Shown piece by piece: positions 8,046-15,774 of a stretch of 64,000 nucleotides of DNA. The position numbers and the translations under genes are program-made. Numbering within the stretch: the first letter of the stretch is position 1; each line of letters begins with the position of its first letter. The notes beneath the pieces are model-generated. The model was given only the letters and a program-made list of their open reading frames with translations. It did not search any database and was not told the origin of the DNA. Source of the DNA: XYD2-FULL-39-9 sp964561035 (GTDB lineage Bacteria; Patescibacteriota; Patescibacteriia; Magasanikbacterales; GWA2-37-8); NCBI GenBank assembly GCA_964561035.1, contig CAZLNR010000002.1, positions 1 through 64,000 on the forward strand, read 5' to 3'.

Positions 8046-8588
8046 ATGCAAGTAAATTTATACGAAAAATATAAAAAAGAAATTGTCCCGGCACTCAAAA
8101 AAGAGTTGGGGCTAAAAAACGTCATGCAGGTGCCAAAGATTCAGAAAATTATATTGAATGCGGGTATCGGACGTTTTGTGAAAGAGCCTCGTTTTATTGA
8201 AAATGTTGAAAATACATTGTCAAAAATCAGCGGTCAAAAGCCAATGCGCACTAAAGCAAAGAAATCCATTTCAAATTTTAAAACCAGAGAAGGAATGGAA
8301 ATCGGTGTGGCGGTAACATTACGCGGCGTAAAGATGTACCAGTTCTTAGAAAAATTACTATCCATCACGCTGCCTCGTGTCAGAGACTTCAGAGGCTTAT
8401 CCGAGAAAAGCTTTGATAAAAATGGAAATTATGCAATTGGTTTTAAAGAGAACCTTGCATTCCCAGAAATTAAAGCAGATGAACTTGAAAAAATCCACGG
8501 TTTACAGATCATTATAAATACAAACGCAAAAAATAAGGTCGCAGGCAAAGCATTATTAACTCACATTGGCTTGCCCTTTGTAAAATAA
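8046..8588 (+). CDS. rplE: Ribosomal protein uL5
   Basis: 50S central-protuberance protein that binds 5S rRNA. The 180 residues contain the QVPKIQKIILNAGIG motif, the TKAKKSISNFKTREG loop and the ITLPRVRDFRGLS motif. I chose the ATG at 8046, which is the family-consistent start (MQVNLYEKYKKE), over a TTG at 8037 inside the rplX stop region. It ends with TAA and is followed by a zinc-type rpsN. Confidence 0.97.
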   Translation: MQVNLYEKYKKEIVPALKKELGLKNVMQVPKIQKIILNAGIGRFVKEPRFIENVENTLSKISGQKPMRTKAKKSISNFKTREGMEIGVAVTLRGVKMYQFLEKLLSITLPRVRDFRGLSEKSFDKNGNYAIGFKENLAFPEIKADELEKIHGLQIIINTNAKNKVAGKALLTHIGLPFVK

Positions 8589-8613
8589 TATATCAACACA
8601 TAGAACACACATT

Positions 8614-8799
8614 ATGGCAACCCAATCACAAATTGCAAAATCAAATAGAAAACCAAAATTCTCTACCCGAATTGTTAGACGATGCTGGAAATGCGGTCGT
8701 GTACACGGATATATAGGAGAGTTTGGTTTGTGCAGAATTTGCTTTCGCGAATTAGCGAACCAGGGAAAGATTTCGGGTGTTCGTAAATCAAGTTGGTAA
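8614..8799 (+). CDS. rpsN: Ribosomal protein uS14, zinc-binding type
   Basis: 30S head protein. At 61 residues this is the short zinc-containing form, with CWKCGR near residue 25 and CRICF near residue 41 forming the CxxC...CxxC site. The C-terminal ELANQGKISGVRKSSW ending is typical. The start is CATTATG. The rpsH ATG follows 16 bp after the stop. Confidence 0.97.
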   Translation: MATQSQIAKSNRKPKFSTRIVRRCWKCGRVHGYIGEFGLCRICFRELANQGKISGVRKSSW

Positions 8800-8815
8800 T
8801 TTAATTTTATATATT

Positions 8816-9229
8816 ATGATGACGGATCCTATCGCTGACATGCTAACCCGCATACGCAACGCCTCTTTAATCAATAAGAAAGAGGTGGCTGTGCCATTTT
8901 CCAAAATCAAAATGCATATCGCAAATATTTTGGTTAAAGAAGGGTATTTAAAAAAAGCTGAAGAAGTGTCAGCAAAAACTGCTTCTTCAGAAAAAGGTGT
9001 TCACCCATATATTGCGCTTACTTTGCAATATAATGGATCTGCGCCTGCAATCACCCATATCAAAAGAATTAGTAAACCAGGTCACCGACGCTATGTGAAG
9101 AAAGATGAAATCGAGAAAGTGCTGAGTGGATTTGGTGTTGCGATTCTCTCCACCCCAAAAGGCTTGCTTACCAACGAAGAAGCACGCAAGCATGATGTGG
9201 GCGGTGAATTGATTTGCGAAGTTTATTAA
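8816..9229 (+). CDS. rpsH: Ribosomal protein uS8
   Basis: 30S platform protein and, in enterobacteria, translational repressor of the spc operon. DPIADMLTRIRNA lies at the N-terminus and GVAILSTPKGLLTNEEARKHDVGGELICEV closes the protein, read as the standard conserved C-terminal motifs. I start at the first of two adjacent ATGs (8816 and 8819); either is possible. An upstream TTG at 8777 overlaps rpsN and is rejected. Length is 137 residues. Confidence 0.96.
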   Translation: MMTDPIADMLTRIRNASLINKKEVAVPFSKIKMHIANILVKEGYLKKAEEVSAKTASSEKGVHPYIALTLQYNGSAPAITHIKRISKPGHRRYVKKDEIEKVLSGFGVAILSTPKGLLTNEEARKHDVGGELICEVY

Positions 9230-9253
9230 TAATCAGCTCCAAGCTACAATAAT

Positions 9254-9799
9254 ATGTCTAGAATAGGCAAAAAGAACATTATCCTACCAGCCGGAGTGTC
9301 CGCCACGGTAGAAAAAAATCAAATTTCCGTAAAAGGACCAAAAGGCGAACTGAAGCTTGCTATTCATCCGCGCGTGGTTGTTGCTTGCGGTAACAATGAA
9401 ATTACAACTAAAGTTGCGAATGAAAATAATAAGCAAGATCAGGCGTTGTGGGGTACTTTTGCCAGTTTAATAATCAACATGGTGAAAGGTGTTACTCAAG
9501 GATTCAAAAAAGAACTGGAAATTAACGGTGTTGGTTACAAAGCTGCAATGAAAGGGCAAAACTTGATGTTAGAAGTTGGTTTTTCACACCCAGTTGAAGT
9601 AAAACCAATGCCCGGCATTAAATTTGCTGTAGAAAAGAATATTATTACAGTTGAAGGTTCTGATAAACAGATGGTAGGTGAGATGGCTGCTCAAATCAGA
9701 AAAGTGCGCAAGCCAGAACCATATAAAGGAAAAGGTATTAAGCATGTTACCGAGTTTATTCAGCGCAAAGCAGGTAAGACCGCAGCTAAATCCGCTTAA
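9254..9799 (+). CDS. rplF: Ribosomal protein uL6
   Basis: 50S protein near the sarcin-ricin loop and the factor-binding site. It begins MSRIGKKNIILPAGV and has the two tandem repeat domains. The second includes the PEPYKGKGIKHVTEFIQRKAGK tail motif that identifies the family. Length is 181 residues. The start is AATAATATG. rplR follows after 22 bp. Confidence 0.98.
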   Translation: MSRIGKKNIILPAGVSATVEKNQISVKGPKGELKLAIHPRVVVACGNNEITTKVANENNKQDQALWGTFASLIINMVKGVTQGFKKELEINGVGYKAAMKGQNLMLEVGFSHPVEVKPMPGIKFAVEKNIITVEGSDKQMVGEMAAQIRKVRKPEPYKGKGIKHVTEFIQRKAGKTAAKSA

Positions 9800-9821
9800 A
9801 CCTAACATTATTTCATAATAT

Positions 9822-10196
9822 ATGAAACGAGTATTTACTAAAAATAAAAGCAAATTACGCGAAATAAGACATGTTCGCATTCGTAAAGCTTTGATTGGCA
9901 CTGCTACAGAGCCTCGCTTGTCTGTTTTTCGTAGTTTACGAGGTATGAAAGTGCAGATCATTGATGATGCCGCAGGTAAAACATTATGTGCGGCCGACGC
10001 CAAAGAAGTTAAAGAAAAAAAAGCTGAAGACAGATCCGGAAAGGTGGCAGTAAGCTACTTGTTAGGAAAATTACTAGCAGAAAAAGCTAAAGCTAAAGGT
10101 ATTTCTGTGGTAAAATTTGACCGAGGCGGTTATAAATATCATGGACGCGTGAAAGCTTTGGCTGATGGCGCTCGTGAAGGCGGTTTGATTTTCTAA
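9822..10196 (+). CDS. rplR: Ribosomal protein uL18
   Basis: 5S rRNA-binding protein of the central protuberance. The 124 residues have a basic N-terminus, the RLSVFRSLRGMKVQIIDD strand segment and the C-terminal FDRGGYKYHGRVKALADGAREGGL signature. It starts in an ATAATATATG context. The next gene is rpsE, with the usual spacing. Confidence 0.97.
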   Translation: MKRVFTKNKSKLREIRHVRIRKALIGTATEPRLSVFRSLRGMKVQIIDDAAGKTLCAADAKEVKEKKAEDRSGKVAVSYLLGKLLAEKAKAKGISVVKFDRGGYKYHGRVKALADGAREGGLIF

Positions 10197-10222
10197 AATA
10201 GTTATTAAGTAGATATTTAAGT

Positions 10223-10738
10223 ATGAGTAAACCAATGGGAAGAAGAGGCGATAAACAAAAAGAAAAACCTGAATTTGATCAGTATATTTTAGATTTGAGC
10301 CGTGTAACCAGAGTTACCAAAGGCGGTAAACATATGAGTTTCCGCGCCGGTGTTATTTTAGGTGATCGCCGTGGTAAGGTAGGGTTTGGTTTGGCCAAAG
10401 GAAAAGACGTGCAATTGGGTGTTGACAAAGCAGTTCATCAAGCTAAAAAGAACATGATTGTAGTGCCAATTGTCCATGAAACTATTCCGCATGCAGTGGT
10501 ATGCAAATTTAAAGCAGCTACGATATTTTTGAAACCTGCTCCAAAAGGATCCGGTATTATTGCCGGTGGCGCTACCAGAGCTATGCTTGAACTTGCTGGT
10601 ATTCCTAATGTATCCTCAAAAATTTTAGGAAAAACAAAAAATAAAGTTACAATCGTAAAAGCGACTTTCCAGGCTTTGCAAATGTTTAAAAAAGATCACA
10701 AAAAAGAATCAGCCGCAAAACCAGCTGATGTTGAATAA
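10223..10738 (+). CDS. rpsE: Ribosomal protein uS5
   Basis: 30S protein at the mRNA entry site, involved in decoding accuracy. The dsRNA-binding-like N-domain includes RVTRVTKGGKHMSFRAGVILGD, and the C-domain has the KPAPKGSGIIAGGATRAMLELAGI motif. Length is 171 residues. The next gene is rplO; rpmD (uL30), which normally sits between rpsE and rplO, is absent, as is known for CPR ribosomes. Confidence 0.97.
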   Translation: MSKPMGRRGDKQKEKPEFDQYILDLSRVTRVTKGGKHMSFRAGVILGDRRGKVGFGLAKGKDVQLGVDKAVHQAKKNMIVVPIVHETIPHAVVCKFKAATIFLKPAPKGSGIIAGGATRAMLELAGIPNVSSKILGKTKNKVTIVKATFQALQMFKKDHKKESAAKPADVE

Positions 10739-10779
10739 TCTGTTTGAAGCAAGACGATTAAATAATAAAAGGGAAACTT

Positions 10780-11220
10780 ATGTCTTTACATATACACACA
10801 ATTAGACCGGCTAAAGGCGCAAAATCTTCACGCAAATTAGTGGGAAGAGGTAACGCTTCTGGTCATGGTACTACTGCCGGCAGAGGTGGCAAGGGTCAAA
10901 CTGCCCGTTCTGGCGGAAGCAGCGGAACTGTTCGCCGTGGTTTTAAATTCCAGCTGCAATCAACTCCAAAATTGCGAGGCTTTACCAGCTTGCAAACCAA
11001 AGCCAGTGAAATTTATCTTTCTGATTTGGAAAATAAATTTAAAGATGGTGATGTGGTAAACATGGAAGCTTTGAAAGAAAAGAATTTGGTTAATGCATAT
11101 ACCAAAACTGCCAAAGTGCTTTCAACTGGTTCTATTACCAAAAAATTAACTGTAGAAGGCGTTGCTTGCACAAAGGGTGCAGCCGAAAAAATCAAAGCAG
11201 CCGGTGGAGATATTAAATAA
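10780..11220 (+). CDS. rplO: Ribosomal protein uL15
   Basis: Late-assembling 50S protein. It has the Gly/Arg-rich N-terminal arm with KLVGRGNASGHGTTAGRGGKGQ and the C-terminal VKAAGG-like end. The 146 residues fit the family. A GAAACTTATG context precedes the start. The next gene is secY, with a small inverted repeat AATACC/GGTATT just after the rplO stop. Confidence 0.97.
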   Translation: MSLHIHTIRPAKGAKSSRKLVGRGNASGHGTTAGRGGKGQTARSGGSSGTVRRGFKFQLQSTPKLRGFTSLQTKASEIYLSDLENKFKDGDVVNMEALKEKNLVNAYTKTAKVLSTGSITKKLTVEGVACTKGAAEKIKAAGGDIK

Positions 11221-11279
11221 TACCGCATCTAGTGGTATTATTATAATATTGTTTGTCTTCAACTCATAACTTCATTGCT

Positions 11280-12554
11280 ATGTGGGAAAAAATGCAGCAA
11301 ATTTGGAAAATTAAAGAAATCAGAAATAAAATTTTGTATGTATTGGGAATGCTGGTAGTTTTTAGATTAGTTGCCCATATTCCAATTCCTGGCGTAAACT
11401 TAGCAAATTTACAGCGTTTTTTAGAAAGTAATAAAATCTTCGGTTTTCTTGATGTGTTTTCCGGCGGTACAATGAAGAATTTTTCTATTGTCATGTTAGG
11501 TGTTGGGCCTTATATTACTTCTTCAATTATCTTCCAGCTTCTCACCATGATTGTGCCAAGTTTAGAAGAACTTTCCAAAGAAGGTGAATCTGGCCAGCAA
11601 AAAATAAACTCATATACTCGTTTGCTTACTGTGCCGCTGGCATTCTTTCAATCGTTTGCCATGATTAAACTGCTTAATAATTCTGCTTTGCCAATTATTA
11701 CCGATTTGTCCGCGCTGCATATGGCAATTATTATGACCACTATTACAGCTGGTACGGTATTTCTTATGTGGGTCGGTGAATTGATTTCAGAAAAGAAGGT
11801 CGGCAATGGTTTGTCTCTGCTTATTTTTGCTGGTATCGTCTCTGGTTTCCCTGGCGCAGTGCGTAATTTTTTCATCAACTACGACTCATCTGATTTTTAT
11901 ACATTTGTTTTGTTTGCCGGATTGGCCGTGTTAACTGTTATTAGCGTTGTATTTATTAATGAAGGCCAGAGAAATATTCCAGTTAACTATGCCAAACAAG
12001 TGCGCGGCAACACCATGTATGGTGGCAACTCAACCCATTTGCCGTTGCGCGTTAATATGTCTGGTGTGATTCCAATTATCTTTGCAATTTCTCTGGTTAT
12101 GTTCCCATCGCTGATTGCTCAATTTTTTGTTCATGCCAAAACTGCTTGGATCGCTTCTTTGGCAGCCAAAACCATTGTGTTGTTCCAGAATCAATTGTTC
12201 TATGGTATTGTGTATTTCTTATTAGTATTCGGCTTCACATATTTTTATACCGCTGTTATTTTCCACCCGCAAAAAATGGCTGAAAATTTGCAGAAACAAG
12301 GTGGTTTTATTCCAGGCATTCGTCCCGGCATTGAAACCGAGAAATATTTAGGTCAAACCATGAATAGAATCAATTTAACTGGTGCTTTATTCCTGGGTGT
12401 GATTGCTATTTTACCGCTTATAGCTCAGTACGTTATGGGCACAACAAATTTAGCTATTGGTGGCACTAGCTTGCTTATCGTGGTATCGGTTGCTATTGAA
12501 ACATCAAAGCAGATTAGCGCTCAGCTAACCATGCATGCGTACGATCAGGTATAA
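11280..12554 (+). CDS. secY: Preprotein translocase subunit SecY
   Basis: Channel subunit of the Sec translocon in the cytoplasmic membrane. The 424 residues show about ten hydrophobic segments. The N-terminal region contains LVVFRLVAHIPIPGVN and the plug region FSGGTMKNFSIVMLGVGPYI. The long cytosolic loops include the conserved RNIPVNYAKQVRG motif and the FIPGIRPG loop before the last segments. I start at the ATG at 11280; an upstream TTG at 11253 is unlikely. It closes the ribosomal operon and is followed by an intrinsic terminator. Confidence 0.97.
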   Translation: MWEKMQQIWKIKEIRNKILYVLGMLVVFRLVAHIPIPGVNLANLQRFLESNKIFGFLDVFSGGTMKNFSIVMLGVGPYITSSIIFQLLTMIVPSLEELSKEGESGQQKINSYTRLLTVPLAFFQSFAMIKLLNNSALPIITDLSALHMAIIMTTITAGTVFLMWVGELISEKKVGNGLSLLIFAGIVSGFPGAVRNFFINYDSSDFYTFVLFAGLAVLTVISVVFINEGQRNIPVNYAKQVRGNTMYGGNSTHLPLRVNMSGVIPIIFAISLVMFPSLIAQFFVHAKTAWIASLAAKTIVLFQNQLFYGIVYFLLVFGFTYFYTAVIFHPQKMAENLQKQGGFIPGIRPGIETEKYLGQTMNRINLTGALFLGVIAILPLIAQYVMGTTNLAIGGTSLLIVVSVAIETSKQISAQLTMHAYDQV

Positions 12555-12567
12555 GGTTTTATCAGGG

Positions 12568-12596
12568 TTGAAAAGAAGCTAAAAAAATGATAAAAT
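12568..12596 (+). promoter_or_regulatory. Promoter of the adk-asnS operon
   Basis: TTGAAA (12568-12573), 17-nt spacer, TAAAAT (12591-12596). The -10 box abuts the secY terminator stem, so transcription would start inside the hairpin and escape it. Confidence 0.6.
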
Positions 12597-12619
12597 AAAA
12601 AGGCTGAAAAGCCTTTTTT
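12597..12619 (+). terminator. Intrinsic terminator of the rplC-secY operon
   Basis: AAAAAGGCT (12597-12605), GAAA loop, AGCCTTTTTT (12610-12619) ending in a T-run. Confidence 0.85.
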
Positions 12620-12663
12620 GTTTGAAACAAGCGCCAAAAAACAATCAAAACCAAGAAATATAT

Positions 12664-13323
12664 ATGAAAAAAATTATTATCATGATGGGGCCGCCTGGTT
12701 CTGGCAAAGGCACTCAGGCCAAGAAAATTGCGGCAAAATATAACTATGCTCATATTTCCAGCGGTGATTTATTGCGCGCGCTTTCTGCTCAAAACGAGCT
12801 AAGTCAAACCGAAAAAGAGGCTCTTGCGCAAATGCAGACTGGTAATCTGGTTTCAGATGATCTTGTTTATAAGCTGGTGTTTAATAAAATTGAAAACGAA
12901 CTTGCTTTGGGTAGGGGTGTAGTATTAGACGGAGCAATTCGCAATATAGAACAGGCTCAGGGTTTTGAAACTTTTTTTGAGAAGAAAAATTTAACAAACG
13001 AAATTTTAGTATTAGAGGTTAAATTAAGCGATGAGGAATCGTTAGCTCGATTAACAACTCGTCGCATGTGCAGTCGATGTGGTGAAATCATTTCAGCGGA
13101 AGAAAGCAGGGCCCACTCGGTTTGTAAAAAATGTTCGGGCGAACTGGTAACGCGCGCTGATGATAATGCCGAAGTGGTAAAACAGCGTATTGAAAAACAG
13201 GGCAATAAAACGATGGCGCCGATCATTGGTTTTTATGCAGATAAAGGAACGCTGGTTTCGGTAGACGGCAGCAAGTCAATTGAAGAAGTAGAAAAATCCA
13301 TAGATAAGATTTTAACTGCATAA
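12664..13323 (+). CDS. adk: Adenylate kinase
   Basis: Converts AMP and ATP to two ADP. The P-loop GPPGSGKGT lies at residues 9-17. The AMP-binding SSGDLLR motif follows. The LID domain is the long zinc type, with CSRCG and CKKC providing four cysteines. I start at the ATG at 12664, which gives the standard MKKIIIMMGPPGSGKGT N-terminus; a TTG at 12622 lies in the terminator tail. Length is 219 residues. It overlaps nothing and is followed by map after 4 bp, a common pairing downstream of secY. Confidence 0.96.
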   Translation: MKKIIIMMGPPGSGKGTQAKKIAAKYNYAHISSGDLLRALSAQNELSQTEKEALAQMQTGNLVSDDLVYKLVFNKIENELALGRGVVLDGAIRNIEQAQGFETFFEKKNLTNEILVLEVKLSDEESLARLTTRRMCSRCGEIISAEESRAHSVCKKCSGELVTRADDNAEVVKQRIEKQGNKTMAPIIGFYADKGTLVSVDGSKSIEEVEKSIDKILTA

Positions 13324-13327
13324 ATTT

Positions 13328-14134
13328 ATGCTTATTAAAAATACTGAGGAAATAAAATTGATTAAAGAAGGCGGTGAAATTATGGGGCGAATCCTAGAAG
13401 AGCTGGCAGCTATGTGCAAGCCCGGTGTTGATGTGTTTGATATTGATAAAGCCGCGGAAGAAAAAATTATTGCTGCAGGCGGCAGGCCTGCATTTAAGGG
13501 GTATAAAACAAAGTTTGCCGACACGGCATTTCCAGCCACCATTTGCGCTTCTCGCAATGAAGAGTTGGTGCATGGCATACCTAAAAAAGGAACTCTCTTA
13601 AAAGACGGTGATATATTTACTGTTGATATTGGCATGGAATGGCCAGCGCCAATTCCAGGCAAAAGCCGTGGATATTATACCGACACAGCTGTAACAGTTC
13701 CGATTGGTAAAATTGCCCCAAAAACCCGAGAGTTGTTGCGAGTAACGCAAGAATCTTTGGAAGCGGGAATCAGAGCGATTAAACCGGGAAACACAGTTGC
13801 TGATATTGGCAGGGCTGTTGAAGACTATATAAAATCTCAAGGTAAATATGGTATTGTGCGTGATTTGGTTGGGCATGGAGTAGGCCATCAAGTGCACGAA
13901 GAGCCAAGAATTCCCAATTACTACGATCGTAATCTGGAATATATTATATTAAAACCAGGCATGGTAATTGCGGTTGAGCCAATGGTTTCTTTGGGAACAT
14001 GGAAAGTAAAAACCGCCGATGACGGCTGGACTATTGTAATGGGCGATGGTAGTTTAAGCGCTCATTTTGAACACACAATAATTATTACCAAAAGCGGTCA
14101 TATTGTTGCAACCAGAAGACCGAGTGAAAAATAA
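13328..14134 (+). CDS. map: Methionine aminopeptidase, type I
   Basis: Removes the initiator methionine from nascent proteins using two divalent metals. Metal ligands are visible in the order VDIGMEW (Asp), YYTDTAVTV (Asp), GHGVGHQVHEEP (His), AVEPMV (Glu) and EHTIIIT (Glu). The 268 residues are a little longer than E. coli Map because of an insertion around residues 95-105. It is cotranscribed between adk and ruvX with gaps of only 4 and 3 bp. The usual infA-rpmJ-rpsM-rpsK genes that follow map in many bacteria are not here. Confidence 0.96.
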   Translation: MLIKNTEEIKLIKEGGEIMGRILEELAAMCKPGVDVFDIDKAAEEKIIAAGGRPAFKGYKTKFADTAFPATICASRNEELVHGIPKKGTLLKDGDIFTVDIGMEWPAPIPGKSRGYYTDTAVTVPIGKIAPKTRELLRVTQESLEAGIRAIKPGNTVADIGRAVEDYIKSQGKYGIVRDLVGHGVGHQVHEEPRIPNYYDRNLEYIILKPGMVIAVEPMVSLGTWKVKTADDGWTIVMGDGSLSAHFEHTIIITKSGHIVATRRPSEK

Positions 14135-14137
14135 AAT

Positions 14138-14521
14138 ATGAAATTGCTTGGCGTTGATTATGGTACAAAAAATATCGGCTTAGCGCGCGCCAGCACCGAC
14201 GTGCCAATTGCGCTGCCTTTTGGTATAATAGATAATGCAGATCATGAGAATGCTATGGCTCAGCTGCTTCAGATGATCCAAACTGAGGGGATAGAAAAAA
14301 TAATTGTCGGTTTGCCATTTGGGCTAGATGGATCGGAAAATGAAAATACAAAGCGTATCAGAAATTTTTTTTCAGAAATGCAGTCGCGCGTCAACACGCC
14401 AGTTGAATTTATTAACGAAATGTTTTCTTCTCATGCCAGCGACCGGTTAAGCGGCGGTGCTAGCCGAGATGAAAAATCAGCTATGATCATTTTGCAAAAT
14501 TATTTGGATCGTCGCATATAA
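14138..14521 (+). CDS. ruvX: Holliday junction resolvase-like protein RuvX/YqgF
   Basis: RNase H-fold protein of the YqgF family, linked to 16S rRNA 5'-end maturation and proposed to resolve Holliday junctions. The first catalytic Asp is in LLGVDYGTKNIGLA, the Glu is in the FINEMFSS region, and the last Asp is in ASRDEKSA. The middle IIVGLPFGLDGSENENTKRIRNF motif is typical. At 127 residues it is slightly short but complete. It lies in the adk-asnS operon. Confidence 0.93.
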   Translation: MKLLGVDYGTKNIGLARASTDVPIALPFGIIDNADHENAMAQLLQMIQTEGIEKIIVGLPFGLDGSENENTKRIRNFFSEMQSRVNTPVEFINEMFSSHASDRLSGGASRDEKSAMIILQNYLDRRI

Positions 14522-14536
14522 CCATATACAAACTAT

Positions 14537-15748
14537 ATGTTGTTTTTTAGCAATATTCTAAACGGAAAAATTCGTGATCATTCCGATCAGGTGGTGGGTA
14601 AAGTATATGATATTGCGATTACAACGGAAAAAGATGGTTTTCCGGCAGTGGCGGGAATTGTATATTTGGGCAAAGAAAAACAAAAAAAGATTATTAACGC
14701 TAAAGATGTAGAAACTTTTGGCACAGATTACTTAGTTTTAAAAAATCATCTTGCCGGAGTTGATATAGATCAATATCCAGAAAAAAATCTGGTTTTTTTG
14801 CGTGAAACAGTTTTGGATCGACAGATTGTTGATTTGGCTGGGGTGCGAGTGGTGCGTGTTAATGATTTGCAATTTGGACTTATTCAGGGAACTGTATGTG
14901 TAGTAGCGTTAGATATTGGCAAGCTTGGACTGTTGCGACGCTTGGGTATTGATGTGCGTTTTTTTACGTTCTTGCGTCCAGAATTAGTAGAATGGAAAAA
15001 TGTACGGCTGCTTGGCGATAAATTGCAGCTGTCTATGAGTGGAAAGGAGTTAGTCAAGCTTCATCCGGCCGATATTGCCAATATTATTGAAAAATTAAAC
15101 CTGAATCAGGGCAGTGAATTGTTAGAAGTGTTAGATAAAAAAATCGCTGCTCGCGTATTGGAAGAGTTGGAGCCAGAACTGCAGAAGATTTTGGTGCAAA
15201 ATTTGGGAGCAGAACGGGCTGCGGGAGTTATGCAAAAAATGTCTATTGATGAACTGGTAGACTTGCTGCAGATGCTGCCAGAATATAAATCAAAAGAAAT
15301 TTTACAAAATTTGCCTTCCGACAGTACGCAAAAAGTGCGTAAAATTTTGGCATATCATGAAGATACAGCCGGCGGCCTGATGACCACTGAATATGTTTCG
15401 GCGTATCTGGAAACTACTGTGCAAGAAGTGGTGGAGTTAATCAAAAAAACCTACCATCTGCATCGTGGCGTGTATTTTGTTTATATAACCAATGCTGTTG
15501 GAGAGTTTAAAGGCGTAGTTTCAGTACGTAAATTGTTGGTTTCAGAAAGAAATCAAACCATGAGCGAATTGCTTGATGATCATAGTACGGAGAAAGCCAC
15601 GGCTACGCCAGATCAAACAGTATCTGAGATTGCGGCGTTGATGACAAAGTATAACCTAACATCATTAGCGGTATTGGATACAGATAAAAAAATGCTTGGA
15701 GTTATCACTGTGGATGATATCATGCGCCATTTTGTGCCGCACGCGTAA
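14537..15748 (+). CDS. Soluble MgtE-N/CBS protein with PRC-like N-terminus
   Basis: This 403-residue cytosolic protein begins with two PRC-barrel-like segments (about 1-75 and 85-160). An MgtE intracellular N domain follows (about 170-270, opening with LHPADIANIIEKL), then two CBS repeats (about 275-400, starting with the EDTAGGLMTTEYV motif typical of MgtE). In MgtE these parts sense Mg2+ and gate the channel, but the C-terminal five-helix channel domain is missing here and no transmembrane segment is visible. The next gene, 26 bp away, is an Nramp-type transporter, so the protein probably senses Mg2+ or a nucleotide and regulates that transporter. Similar pairs exist in other bacteria; the regulatory role is inferred. 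Confidence 0.88.
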   Translation: MLFFSNILNGKIRDHSDQVVGKVYDIAITTEKDGFPAVAGIVYLGKEKQKKIINAKDVETFGTDYLVLKNHLAGVDIDQYPEKNLVFLRETVLDRQIVDLAGVRVVRVNDLQFGLIQGTVCVVALDIGKLGLLRRLGIDVRFFTFLRPELVEWKNVRLLGDKLQLSMSGKELVKLHPADIANIIEKLNLNQGSELLEVLDKKIAARVLEELEPELQKILVQNLGAERAAGVMQKMSIDELVDLLQMLPEYKSKEILQNLPSDSTQKVRKILAYHEDTAGGLMTTEYVSAYLETTVQEVVELIKKTYHLHRGVYFVYITNAVGEFKGVVSVRKLLVSERNQTMSELLDDHSTEKATATPDQTVSEIAALMTKYNLTSLAVLDTDKKMLGVITVDDIMRHFVPHA

Positions 15749-15774
15749 AAATCTTCTCAAGAATCAGTATTTCT

